Assembly: GCA_016617855.1 (NCBI GenBank)
Contig: JAECUM010009754.1
Span: forward strand, 1 to 64,000
Length of the DNA: 64,000 bases
DNA from: Megalonaias nervosa
Lineage: Eukaryota > Mollusca > Bivalvia > Unionida > Unionidae
Reading direction: 5' to 3'
Shown: positions 46,476 to 59,238 of the stretch, piece after piece
Numbering within the stretch: position 1 is the stretch's first letter
How the letters are laid out: each line of letters begins with the position of its first letter
Notes under the pieces: generated by a model
The model's input: the letters and a program-made list of their open reading frames with translations, nothing else
Told to the model about the DNA's origin: nothing
Databases searched by the model: none
Made by a program: the position numbers and the translations under genes

Positions 46476-48709
46476 GTACGTATTGTGATGCAGGCCTTGA
46501 TTTTGTTTAACACAATTACGTTAGACAAATTGGAATATATTAGTATGATGCAGGATGTTAAACTAAGCAGTAAGAAATATAAGGCTTCCGTACTAATAAG
46601 TACGTGTATATGTAGAAAACAAGCTCTCATATCGCTCCAACTTGTACCGTCTGTTCCTTTTATGTGAATGAGCGTACTGCCTCTTGGTTGAAGTGTTGGT
46701 ATATGAGAGCTACCAGACAGTTGGCGCCACCAGCATAACGGTTTTCCAATCCTCTACTGCAAGATTCGTTTTCTTGCGCTGCCAATAGTATAGAAATTAA
46801 TATAAAATCCTTCAATATACATCAGTTACCTAATCATTTGTAATAACACCATTACAGAAAACTGAAGATTTATGTGCAAAGAACTTGGCTATACATTTTT
46901 ACCTTTTGCGTCATATGTGGGAAGTATATCGGGGAAGGATTCTCTATAAATGCTTAAATTGTAATTGAAAGCAGGTCAGATTAATGGTTGTTTTCAAAAA
47001 CTTTATTTTAAAAAACTGAGTCTTCATTTTAACTTTTGGCAGGATTGTACTTGTAATTTTAAAATTGGTTTCTTTCTGTGATAAACTTGGGGTTCTAAAA
47101 CTTGAATATGATAGGCCTGGAGGGTGTTTTTTTTTTAAATTTTATACATTAAATATACTGCTAATACCAATGATTATATAATGCGGAATGACCGAATTTG
47201 AACATTCTAACATGATTGGAAATCCTAGAAATCAAAACGTGACATGATTTATCACATAATCGGTACAGTTTTCCTATAGTATGCGCCGTTTCATATTTTT
47301 TATATCACACCGTGTTACGTATTACTTTATGTAATAATAATTGGTCAAAATAAGCCCATGAAATTATTGTGCAGTATTCTCTTTGCTGATTGGCTGCGAT
47401 ATTGGGAAAACCTTTGTAACCCCGCCTTCTGGAATTTGTTGTTTTCAATGAACATTTTGGCGGCTATTTTTCGACTCGAATCACGAAAGGGAATTGGGGA
47501 AAAGTGGTCTTCTCTGTCTCAATATGGCCAATTTACCCCCACAGGGGTTTGTTATGTCACGTATAACAATATCATCATATGAAAAATGCCGCAAAACCCA
47601 AAGAAAATAAAAACAAGAAGAAATAAAACTGAGGGTATTGCTCATTTGATAACGGGTGTGAGGTGGTGGTGGAGAGGAGCAGTATACCTGTAACATAGAA
47701 CCCACCCTATATACAAGCGTGGTTTAAATCTTAACTTACGGAAGTAAATAAACTCATCTCTGTTCACAGAAGAATGTAGACATAAACCGGTCTCCCAACT
47801 GACAGGACTTTATCCAACCACAGCATATTTACGCGGTAAATATGTGATACAAATCCGACTCGAAATGAAATTTGCTTATATCTTCTATACAGTCTTCCAA
47901 ATACAATATTTCAAATATCCGGTAACAAATGCGTTACAGTAAATATTAGAATTTCTGCATCCAGTAATCCTTCTTTCACATAAATATCGCAACAATGTAA
48001 TGTTTAGTTGTGAAAGTGACATTGTAGGATAAACATGAATCATGTATTGTAGACCTACTCTAACCGGTACTGCGTACCGTATCAAACAATGTGACATCGC
48101 ATGCATTGGAATTCTGTATTGAAACATGATTTTGTCTTCGTAAAATGTTCTGTTTATTTTCAGTGGATGCTTGTTCTTTGATTTATAGTTTGTAATAAAG
48201 TATAATATACTTTAACTAGTTCAACTTTGTTTGCTACTATTTTTTATCCACACCAAGTGAAAGGTAAAACGTTTGTCAGAATTAATGAATTTATTCATTC
48301 TTCTTTCTGTCTAAATAATTTCGACTGAAATAAAAAATTATATGCGTAATGATTTAATATTAAATTTATGAAAAAAAGCTGGTCGTTATTCAACTCGTTA
48401 TTAAATTCAATATTAAATCATTACACATTTGAGAGCGCGCGCGCACACACACACACACACACAAACAAACACAAACAAGTGTTAATTTTACGGTGGGCAT
48501 ATGGTCAACAGACATAGCGTCCATTGTTACATTTAATTATTTCGTTATTATCAATAAAGAAACTGGCATGACATCTTTTACACAATAATCCAAGTCCATT
48601 CAATTCAATCAAAAATTCAGTTCACTGCTCTTGATCCTACTTGATTAATTGCTTGATCAATATATAGATTAAATGTAGGTTGCTATCTCCCACCACACTA
48701 AGAATTTAA

Positions 48710-48713
<4 letters not shown>
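46476..48713. other. First intron of the second receptor gene, left part
   Basis: No gene recognised. Contains (CA)n at 48436-48462. Confidence 0.5.

Positions 48714-48806
<93 letters not shown>
48714..48806. repeat. (TA)n(TG)n compound microsatellite
   Basis: TA array passing directly into a TG array. Confidence 0.97.
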
Positions 48807-48807
<1 letters not shown>

Positions 48808-49199
48808 CTAGTTTTATTTTCATTGTATTAAGTTCTTAATCCTATGTACATACAATTTAAAATGAAAGGTAATGAATTAAAGAGATTTTTAACCCGCACC
48901 CCGCCCTTGCACCATCGGTAGTATTGCTAATGTATATCGAGGTAGTCATGATTTAGTATCAAGCAATGTTATCATGTGACTTGCTGTGACAATAATTAGC
49001 AGTACATGCATACTTCCCTTTGTAAGAACTCTAGGTCGTCTGTGGTTTTAACCGTTTCCGCATTTATTTCAATAAATACCGTTATGTGGATGGTATTTGT
49101 AATGGATTTAAAAAATAATACACCATATATTTAGTCATTCATATTCCAGGGGTATATAGTGCAAATAAATGGTCTTGGCTATATATTAAGTTTCTTTAA

Positions 49200-50149
49200 T
49201 GGTCAGATCAGTACCTAAAGTGTTCATATCAGTACCTAAAGTGTTCATATCAGTACATAACATGTTCATATTAGTACCTAAAGTGTTCATATCAGTACAT
49301 ACTTTTTCATATCAGTACCTAAGTGTTCATATCAGTTCATAAAGTGTTCATATCAGTACAGATATTGTCATATCAGTACCTAAACTTGTTCATATCAGTA
49401 TATAAAGTGTTCATATCAGTACATAAAGTGTTCATATCAGTACAGAAAGTGTCCATATAAGTACATTAAGTTTTCGTATCAGTACATCAAGTGTTCAGCT
49501 CAGTGTATAAAGTGTGCAGCTCAGTACAGAAAGTGTTCATATCAGTACATAAAGTGTCCATATCAGTATAGAAAGTGTTCATATCAGTACCTAAAGTTTT
49601 TAAATCTATGCATAAAGTGTTCATATCAGTACATAAAGTGTCCGTGTCAGTACGTAAAGTTTTCATGTCAGTACATAAAGTGTTCATATCATTACATAAG
49701 GTTTTCATATCAGTGCCTAAAGTGTCCATATCAGTACCTTAAGTATTCATATCAGTACCTAAAGTGTTCGTATAAGTACATAAAGTGTCCATATCAGTAC
49801 CTAAAGTGTTCACGTCAATACCTAAAGTGTTCATATCAGTAACTAAAGTGTTCATATTAGTACCTAAAGTGTTCATAACACTACATAGTGTCATAATCAG
49901 TACATAACGTGTTCATATCAGTATCTGAAGTGTTCATATCAGTGCCTAAAGTGTTCATATAAGTACATAAATTGTCCGTATCAGTACCTAAAGTGTTCAT
50001 GTCAGTACCTAAAGTGTTCATATCAGTACCTAAAGTGTCCTAATCAGTACATAAAGTGTCCTAATCAATATATAAAGTGTTCATATCATTACCTGAAGTA
50101 TTCAGATCAGTACTTAAAGTGCTCAGATCACTAACTAAAGTGCTCAGAT
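49200..50149. repeat. 21-bp satellite, about 45 copies
   Basis: Unit TCATATCAGTACCTAAAGTGT, varying by a few bases per copy (ACATAAAGTG, GTCC for GTTC). Because 21 is a multiple of three, one - strand frame stays open for 243 bp (49487-49729) as a heptad TLCTDMN repeat. Most other stretches contain stops, so I treat it as a satellite. Confidence 0.95.
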
Positions 50150-52997
50150 CGAAAAAAAAATACTTCAGTTCATTAAAAAGGAGACTTGTCAGAGTATAAA
50201 CCCTGTATGTTTAGAAACAACGGGCGTACGTCAGCCTACCTTCAAGTTACCTAAAAGACGAACTATTTTCAAAACTCGAAGATTAGTTATCAGCAAAGAG
50301 GCTCCGGAAAACTAGGACAAAGGTTTACATAACTTTGATTGGGTAAAAACAGCGTCACGGCAACTACTGAATCAAATGGAGCATATAATGAAAAGAGCTT
50401 GAGAACACGCCAATCACGTACAGAACTGAGAAAGAGTAATCTCAACGAGGACTAATTTATGACGATTGTACCAGCTCTAACAACAATATGATATAGCGCC
50501 GTTGGCCGCCAAGAGGGTGGAAAGAAGTGAAAAAGAAATAAAATTCGTCAAAATTTGCCCCAGTTTGACTAATCATCTTAATTTTTGTTCCTCAAATTTA
50601 AATTTTTCAAAATCATTTTTATTGCTTTGTTTGCCGAAACCCAGTTTCTCATTAAAGGTAAAATATGCCCCACAGATCGGAAAAATTCTATTTCGTTCTA
50701 AGGAAGATTTAAGGAATTTTCCAACTTTAAAAAACTCATCAACTCTTTTTTTTCAAGAAATATCTCATGGTGTACATATTTTTAACTACATAGTTATTTT
50801 CATACATTCCTCTCGCACTACCATTCGCAGCTTCGAGGTCAGTCTTGAATGTAACATGTCGATAGCCGCCATTCAGACCACTTTAGCTATTTACGAAACA
50901 AGGACTGACCAAGAAGATTCAAATGGCCGAACTATGTTTCCATTCTTAGCCTATCGGTCCAACAGTTAACTAAATCGTAGAAATAGTGCTCCGAATAGAT
51001 TAGGTCTCATTTTTCTGGAGAAAATTTTTGGCGGACTAAATGTGTTATTTCGCTTTAAATTACTGTGCCGACATGCATTTGAGGAATTATTTTGTCTCGC
51101 AGAATGCTCTCACTATGTATGAAAAAATCTCTGTATCATTAGAAGGATCAAAATTAAAATAATGTATACTGTCAAACTGCGACAAAATTTTGTTACGTAG
51201 TTTTACACTGCGTGAATAATACTACAGAGAAGGGATGACCCTTTCAGTTGATAGCAATTAGGATGAAACTAGAATCAACAGAGATGGTAATTGTATATAA
51301 AAAAGAGAATACCGGATATGTGTCAAAATATAAAAATAATTTGTAACTACATTTATCTTGCATAAACACCACAGTCCTACGGAGTTAAATTTTACCCATT
51401 TACCAATGAAGAACAATGAGATAGCAATGGATCCATTGTTTTACAACCAGAAGCGGTAAATCTTTAATGTCATGTATACGTCACTATCTTTTCTGTTTCA
51501 AAAATTAGCCTTAGAAACTTGTATTAAGGTGTTCCCTTTTATCTAAGAAAGTAATTTTGTAATATCGCAAGGAATACTTCCTCTTGTCCTCAAAATACCA
51601 GTTTTTAACTAAAGCAAAGCTTTGTTGAAAGTACGTGAGAAATGGAACGAAGATCTAGAAAGTGGTTGATTGTTTAATGGCTCTTGGCTAGGATTAGAGT
51701 GGTGCTTCTGCTTTCCTTGACAGGTACAGTTTCTGACCTTTTCTACATTTGAGGTTATGGGAATGGTAATGTTCCATCTTGCAAGGTACAAAATAATCAC
51801 CTAAGAAAGTACCCTGTAATTGTCTTTCAAAGTATGCCTCAAATAGAGGCCAAATCTTCACTGCTAATCGCAGCATTTAAATGCATGGTAGTGTCAAATT
51901 ACGGCAGTGTCTATTCCTGTTAGAATACTCACCTTCGTTTTGAAGAGTTTCAGACGTAAATATTTATAGATCTCCACCATTGCACCTAATCTGTATATCG
52001 AGGGTAAAGAAAACGTGCTGAACCGAATATATGCTATCATGCTATGACTTTCAAAAAAAAAAAAATTTATCAAAAAATCATTGTTACATTGTTTTTAAAA
52101 ATGTTTTATTTTACTTATTCTCAATGTATAACATTCAATGTTTCTTTCAGTGTTGTACAGTTTGGGTGCTAAATTTAAGTATGAATGAATACTGAATAAA
52201 AGAGTTCACATAAAAGGAAATAGAAAAATAATATCACTGATTAAAATCACAAAAGTAATATTTTTTTTATTTTTGTTTCAACAATTTTCTAGCACAATAC
52301 AATTTTTAGTTTTTGAAAGTCTTCAAAACTTCCCCAATATTGACAAATCCCAAAAGATTCACATTCTGTATTGAAATGACCCTTAAAAATATAGTTGTAA
52401 AGTTTAGTTTACTCATCTATAAAATCAGTGACCACTTTGGTTTAAATAGATGACCACTATGGTGTGAATTAGTGGACAAATGCGTCACACTTCCGGTGCT
52501 TGTAAGACCGCAGATAACTATTATCCTCCATCTTTAGTGAAAGTAAGGAATCTCTCTACTTTTTCCCCTTGTTGCAAGGGGATGGATGTGAAGCTACCAT
52601 CCAATTAATGCAATTTGTTCTGTCATATTTGGTGGAGTTTTGGAAATTACAAAACATTAAATTGCATATTATTTTGGCAGTTGATTAAATACGCTTAATT
52701 ATTTGTAATTAAAATAATATTGTAATTATTTATAATTAAAATAATATAATGTCAGTTAGAATCAGTTACAATGTATAGTTTCTGCTGTGCTGAGTGAAGT
52801 TAAATGCATGACCCAAATACATGGCGTAATGACTAAATTGGGTATAAACCTTAATCATTCTGTACATCACTATAATTCATACATCTATGCATCTACTCCG
52901 TTATTCAACCATTCATTCATTCATATATCTATCTATACCAATTAATAAAATTATTCAATTAATTACTTATTATTTATTAATTACTTATTATTTATAG
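50150..52997. other. First intron of the second receptor gene, right part
   Basis: No feature recognised. A 155-codon frame at 50502-50969 (+) is low in information and starts from TTG; not called as a gene. Confidence 0.45.
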
Positions 52998-53164
52998 TTT
53001 CTACATGTCTGCGTGGCGGCTACAGAGATGAACAGCCTCAGTTTGGACACCCGGCTGTATATACAAATGCAACTGTAAGAACAATTCCGGACAGTGTGCT
53101 GATGTGAGCGGAGAATGTACAAGTGGCTGTGCGGACGGTTGGATGGGACCCGGATGTCAGTATG
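52998..53164 (+). pseudogene. EGF-like exon of the second receptor gene, with a frame break
   Basis: Acceptor TATTTATAG, donor G|GTATGT. The start reads STCLRGGYRDEQPQFGH in the phase set by the signal exon. After GGACAC the Cys-rich frame continues 2 nt out of register: GCIYKCNCKNNSGQCADVSG, then ECTSGCADGWMGPGCQY. The six-Cys spacing is EGF-like (MEGF type). Without those 2 nt the exon phase matches both neighbours, so a 2-nt insertion (or sequence error) is likely. Alternatively a downstream acceptor at 53036 would restore the frame but drop the exon's start. Confidence 0.75.
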
Positions 53165-54920
53165 GTATGTAAATATAGGACAAGTGTAATTTTGTAGTTT
53201 AACGACAAACAATTGGCAGTTATTTATTCTGACCGTTGATTTGTGCCCTTTTTTCTAATGAATTTAAATTTTGCGATATAGTTTAGTGCAACATATTGAC
53301 ACTATTTTCAAACAGCATTCTGCACACTCTTAATAAAGACACTAACTTGTCTTCCTTTAAAAAATATTTTCAAAATTCTTTCTTAATTTTGCTCGTCCTT
53401 ATAAGCGAAATTCGATTAGGGCATTAAACATACAAAAGTTCCAAACACATCAGCACAACTGAACAACATCTAAAGAGAGTATTTCCTTTTAACTGTTTAA
53501 AAGTTTGGAAATTTCTTAAAGTCTTTGGAAGGGGTAACTATATGAAATATATCAAAATAATCAGTGTTCATTCCCACAACAGAATGGGTGCGGTTTCGAA
53601 TTATACCATCTAATCCGCCCTGGTCGTCTGCAGTAATGTGCACTCAAGCGAAGCAATTTACTACAATTGCATGGGGAAAAAGTGCTCGTGTTGTTGTGCC
53701 GTAAACCACCAAACCAATCCAACTCTTTAACGGAAGATATAAAGATTTACTGATCTGCAAATTTTAGGACAATTGGTCATCATCCGTATTCCTTCACTAC
53801 TTTTGACTATACTGTAGATTCTTTTAATATGATAAACTGAGCAAAGAAATTTAAGAAATTTGACATCCATTAAATTTAAGAAATTTGACATCCATTAAAT
53901 TTAAGTAATTTGACACATCCATTGGTGTTTTTCAGATATACAGCATAGTTATTTTTTATGTCAAGTTTTACTGTCATTGAATTTATTTTGTCGTTGCCAT
54001 TAAGTTATTTCTATCTTGTACACGCTTACTGGCCGGTCGTGAAGCTAAAAATGAGCTGTTCTATTCAAGAAGGAAATAGGCGGAAATCATAAAATTCCGT
54101 GTCATAAAAGGTTTATTTTACATGGATGTATTTTTTTATTAGAGCTTACTAAATTTAAAACGCGCTAAGATGAGTGACAATTTCAATCTGTTTAATAATC
54201 CAGATGTCTGTAATTGTAATTTTCCTCTTTGTTAAAATTGTTAGTTACTAATATTTTGTTTGCTCATGTTTTTCAATATTTTCTTCTCCACTTCACATCT
54301 TGTTGAGCATTTTCTCCTTCTCCCTTGCTGTTGGGAATCGAGAGAAAATTCTGTAAAATCTATCCAAATCAACTAAATTACTTTCATGAAAAAGTTGTGA
54401 ACTTTCATTACTTCTAACATTGAGAGAAAAGTAGTATTCAGCACACATTAAAAGCGCATATGTAGCTGAAACTCTGCTTTACTTTCCTACTTTTCTCTAC
54501 AGCTTTCAGTGATATCGTTCATTTTACTCATTGTACAAAATCTGTGTATTGCTTGCAAATAACAGATAATATTGTATCTTAATGTTTTTGAAGATAATAC
54601 AAATTATATCTATTACGATTCGACTGCGTCATACAAAGTCCATACAAATCCAAGGTTTAAAATATTTTTCTTCCTTTTCTTAAATAATACTTTCTATAAC
54701 TAAGTGGTATGAATAACCGAAAACTACAGAGTATATTTGCTTGCTCCTATTGAGTAACGTTTATATTTCATCGGGTGGGGGAACATATTTAAGTGTTTAA
54801 CCCACACGAAAGAAATCATATAAGCATTACTACCAAGAAAAGATGCATATTGCACTTTGCGAAGCAGAATTTTGTGACTGTGACGTCCTCAAAGAGAATG
54901 ATAGTAGAAATATTATTGCC
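53165..54920. other. Second intron of the second receptor gene, left part
   Basis: No gene. A 25-bp unit (AAATTTAAGAAATTTGACATCC) is repeated about three times at 53846-53924. Confidence 0.45.
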
Positions 54921-55157
54921 TCATGTTGAAAATTTGGAAAGATTATTTTCCACGTGTTGAATTTTGGAAAGATTATTTGCCAGGTGTTGAATTTTGGAAA
55001 GATCATTTGCCATGTGTTGAATTTTGAAAAGATCATTTGCCATGTGTTGAATTTTGGAAAGATTATTTGCCAGGTCTTGAATTTTGGAAATATTATGTGC
55101 TAGGTGTTGAATTTTGGAAAGATTATTTTCCAGGTGTTGAATTTTGGAAAGTTTATG
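54921..55157. repeat. 30-bp minisatellite
   Basis: About eight copies of a 30-bp unit (GTGTTGAATTTTGGAAAGAT then TATTTGCCAG), intronic. Confidence 0.92.
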
Positions 55158-56202
55158 TTAAAAATTGCTAAAATTTTATCACATTACCATGATACCAAAA
55201 TATATTGAAATGAGAATTCCAAGGCGACTTATGAAAATTGATGTGCATTTTTACAAAAAAATGTATTTATTACTAACACCCCCTCCCCCATGTTAATCGA
55301 AACGTTTCTTATTTTGTTAAAAATAGACGTAATAATCAAACCTGATTTAGCTTGAGTGCTACTGGGATAGAGTCGGGGTGGTTCTTCGTTAGAACATTCC
55401 CATTTATGAAATGTTTACTGCAGATATATGTCCATCTTGTGATATTATCAACAGTTAAATTTTCACTTCCACAGGCAAGAACCTAACGTTGGCACTTCTC
55501 TGGATTTTGTTACGGTCTTGGATTTGGAGTCCAAAATGCACCCGTAATATATTCGCGATATTAATATCTGCTATTGATTTTATATAGTACGAAGCAACAA
55601 TATCTTGAAGCACCACGATTGATTTCGTTTTCTAAGGCGCCGATGTAATTTCTTCAAAGTGTTATGCCATACGTATTACAGTACAAAAGCCTTTTCATTT
55701 GTCCTACATCATGCAGCCGGGTCTGAAATAGAAGTGCAGTTTTTAGCGCTTATCGTTATAGATAGATCTTTGATCTATACACAAACGAATGAATGATTAT
55801 CAATGCAAACAGTGATGGGAAAACAAATGTATTACAAGGCAGAATGTAATCTAACGTATATTTGGAAAGTTTGAATATGGAACAGGCTGGTTGAATGTTT
55901 GTTATCTTGTCGAAGGTAGCTGCGAATGAAATGCATCGTAATTTTTAATGTCCATTGTGAAAGCAATGGAGAGAAGGAGATTACTGCATCGACAGCGTTG
56001 GCGGCCATCATAAGTATAGTTCCTGTCTCTGTAATACTTTACCCATCCCTCGGTTTGCAAGGTATCACAGCTATATATGACAATATAAAATTATCCACTA
56101 CTAGTGTTGAACTCCATCGAATGCCCCAACTGTCCTGTAGCAGGTTACAGGCAGGGACTTTGTCTTGAAGAGACAAGTGTAATGTAGTATTGACAATTGC
56201 TA

Positions 56203-56241
<39 letters not shown>

Positions 56242-57534
56242 TGTTGTTGTTGTAGTTCACACGGGTTGCTAATTCCAAACGAAATGCATGAAACTTATTT
56301 CAGTAGAGAAAGCTTTTGGGAGCCTAGGCGACACAAGTATAAACACAGATATTTCATGAGATTTGTTAATTTCATTGGAAATAAGAACACAAAATATTAA
56401 AAAATCATGATAATTATAAACAACAAAGGTAAAAATGTTTTCATAAAATCTACAAGAAATGGACTGAGACGACTTTGTAGTACTTTGTTGAGGGTACATG
56501 TATTGTTGTAGTTTACGTTGTGCCACTTGTGTAACCTCCTAAACGATTTTGCTTTACTTTTAGTTCTCATTTTGACAAAGATCACAAATTAGAATACATC
56601 AAACAGAATAAATACTTATAAAACTGTAAGAAAACAGTATTTTTACTTATCAATCCGCTAGGTTATTCGAAACTTTTCTTTAATAATATATGACGCGAGG
56701 CCAGTAAAAATATAACGTAACTGATAACTGATAGTCGTTACGCAGCACTGAGTGCGTATTATAAAAGATCAAGTGATCAACAGATTTATTAATCCTTACT
56801 AACATTCAATAATAAAATTTGTTTTGACATATACGCTCATTTTACGGTCACAAAGCTCTGTATACCATCTCGGGGTACATCACCCACTTCATTCAAGTCG
56901 ATCCACGACTTGGAAAATTCCAATAGATGAAAACATAATTGCACAGATGTATGACAAATTTAATCAGCAATTGAGTTGAATGCAAAGCGTGTATGTACAA
57001 TATAATAATCCTTTATAACACATCTTTAAGTTATTTAAGCGATTAGAGCAAGAATATATTGGCATTTGATGATTAATAAAAATAAGGTGATTGGGATCGT
57101 CAGCGTGACCGAAACGAAATGACGCTTTGCTGATTAGTGTACGTTCCAACGTTGACACAGAGGTTTGTAACTGAAGTTAAACCTTCTTAGCATACCTGAC
57201 GCATGGTTTATTTGCATCTGTGTTTAGTTTATAGATCTTAGGAAATTACTTTGACATGTCAAATAAATTCTTCATGCTCATCGTTATTTATTGTATGTAA
57301 TGAATAAATCGAGTTAGTTGTGGTGAGAGATAATTTTAAACTCACAATTTTGCACGATAATGATCACATTATATACTTTTGTAGTACTAAGAATGTAGTA
57401 ATAAATAATAATAGAAGAGCTATTTTCTAAGTGCAACCTTCGTACAAAGAGGTGAATCAGACTTGTACACGCCTTTTATCTAATTTTTCAAGAGCGTGTT
57501 TTTGTTTTAATCGCTGAAAAGAGGAATATATATG
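55158..57534. other. Second intron, middle part
   Basis: No gene recognised. (AGT)n(TTG)n microsatellite at 56203-56252. Confidence 0.45.
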
Positions 57535-58376
57535 TGTTATGACTCTATGGTCTTGAACTAAGTAACAGAAAAGAGCGTAAGCCAACAAGTTTTGTAAAAT
57601 TCAACAAATAATTTATTTCCCTTGAATACAAAGTGAAAATTTAAGAAACAATTACAGTATTGTGAATTAAATCCCTGATAGTCCTTAAAGTTCTATCATA
57701 AGTCCAAATGTAAGAAATTCCATCTGAATTCCAGTTTTATTTCAAATTTGTTTCAATATTGAACATGTTGATATGCCTATAGTCTCAAATGTGTTAATGT
57801 GCCAGTGGCCTGGATAGTGATGATGTGCTAACAGTCTTTTGATATATCACAATAATATAATCCAAAAATATCATTGTCTGAATTCACTAATATTTCAAAT
57901 TAATGTTTAGTCCAAGAATATTATTGATGAGCACTTAGTATTTCCAGTAAATAATAATTGGAATAAATAAATCCATCCAAATGAAAACTGAACACAACAA
58001 TAAGACTGATTCAGCTTCAAGATGTTAAGGCAAGAATGAATAATCCTTAGATAAACAAGATTATATACTGCTCTACTTGACCCAGGTCGCAATTACCATA
58101 TTCTGAAAAGACTCTGTCACTTTATGGAAATTCCATTCTAGATGTTTATAGGGTCGGAATCAAGACTATAAATATGTTTACCATTATTGATGATCTGAAT
58201 AGTTAATCGAAAATCATAGAGACCTATCCAGCTATGCATTATGTTCTTTCCAAAATAAATGTTGCAGGTCAGGTACACAGAGAACTTGAATCTGGACAAG
58301 GTCGATTAAAAAACATATATAAAACGTATATTATTAAGAAAAGCCAACAAACACTACAAATGAAATATACATAACA
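57535..58376 (-). mobile_element. Solo LTR of the Gmr1-like family with perfect 5-bp target duplication
   Basis: 842 bp from TGTTATGACTC to ATACATAACA, flanked on both sides by ATATG (57530-57534 and 58377-58381). Its left end shares AGTAACAGAAAAGAGCG and GCCAACAAG...AATAATTTATTTCCCT with the LTRs at 27846 and 33475, in the same orientation. The middle is strongly diverged, indicating another subfamily or an older copy. No internal region remains. Confidence 0.82.
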
Positions 58377-59067
58377 ATATGACTTTCTCTTATCTGTTTT
58401 CGATTTCAATAATTAAAGCTCGCTAAATGTCGATTGGTATAACTTAATATACCATGGTCAGGACATAATGAATGATCTCCGATATGTACTTACTTGGTGT
58501 TGAGTAATGTTAATTAATGACAGTAGCCATCCTAACTTAATCTGACCTTATATATCCTTTACCGTCTTTCACTTCTTTGTGTGAAGAGCAAAAAGGAATA
58601 ACCCGAACAACCGAAAATGGCTTCATTTAGATTCCTTGAGTAAAAGAAAGTAAGACGATGTTCACAAGGTGGCTGCTGTAAAAAAAATATAAAAGGGGGT
58701 GATAGTAAACAGAATGTCTGTCTTTACACGACAAAATTTGTATTGTGGCTGTTTAAGGGCTGACTTTTAGTGAAGATTTGGCATTTCGCGAAAACTTTTT
58801 TTATTCATTAAACATGACGCACAAAGCTGTACAGTTGCATGTGCTCTTTTAGATGGATTGCACACAAAAATATTGCATCACCAATTTACGCAACATTGTT
58901 TTTCACATCTTCATGCACGCTACAGGTAGTTTTGTATTTACAGCGGCGTCCGAGTTATTAGAACGGTTTTAAATCTACTTTTTACGTCTATTATGTGTCC
59001 CTCTTTTATATTATCTCCAAAATAACCTTTTCTCAATAACATTGATAATTTCTTTCATGTCCTGCAG
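58377..59067. other. Second intron, right part
   Basis: No feature recognised. Confidence 0.45.
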
Positions 59068-59238
59068 GGGATCTTGCATTGAACAAACCAGCGATCCAGT
59101 CTTTGTCTGGGGATCTTGCTTCTGTAGTAGACGGAAACTACAGCACTTGCAACAATATTACTACGGGAACATGGATGGAAATAAACCTTCAGAAAAATTA
59201 CACTGTTACCGGTTTGATTATAACAATGGACAAAATAT
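59068..59238 (+). CDS. Fucolectin/F5-8C-like exon of the second receptor gene
   Basis: Acceptor TCATGTCCTGCAG, donor T|GTAAGT, phase 1 to 1, open through 56 codons. It reads DLALNKPAIQSLSGDLASVV, DGNYSTCNN and WMEINLQKNYTVTGLIITMD, the first half of a galactose-binding-like (F5/8 type C, fucolectin/FTP) domain: the ALNKPA-x-QS start, the A-x-x-VDGN motif and the W-x-x-x-L strand. An EGF-like module followed by this domain is typical of mollusc receptor-phosphatase and MEGF-type proteins. The rest of the domain must be further right; I could not identify the next exon in the window. Confidence 0.85.

Noticed and set aside
50502..50969. 155-codon frame on the + strand
   Set aside because: Begins at TTG, is Ser/Phe/Leu/Ile-rich with no recognisable domain or splice context; likely chance in AT-rich DNA, though a decayed element cannot be excluded.
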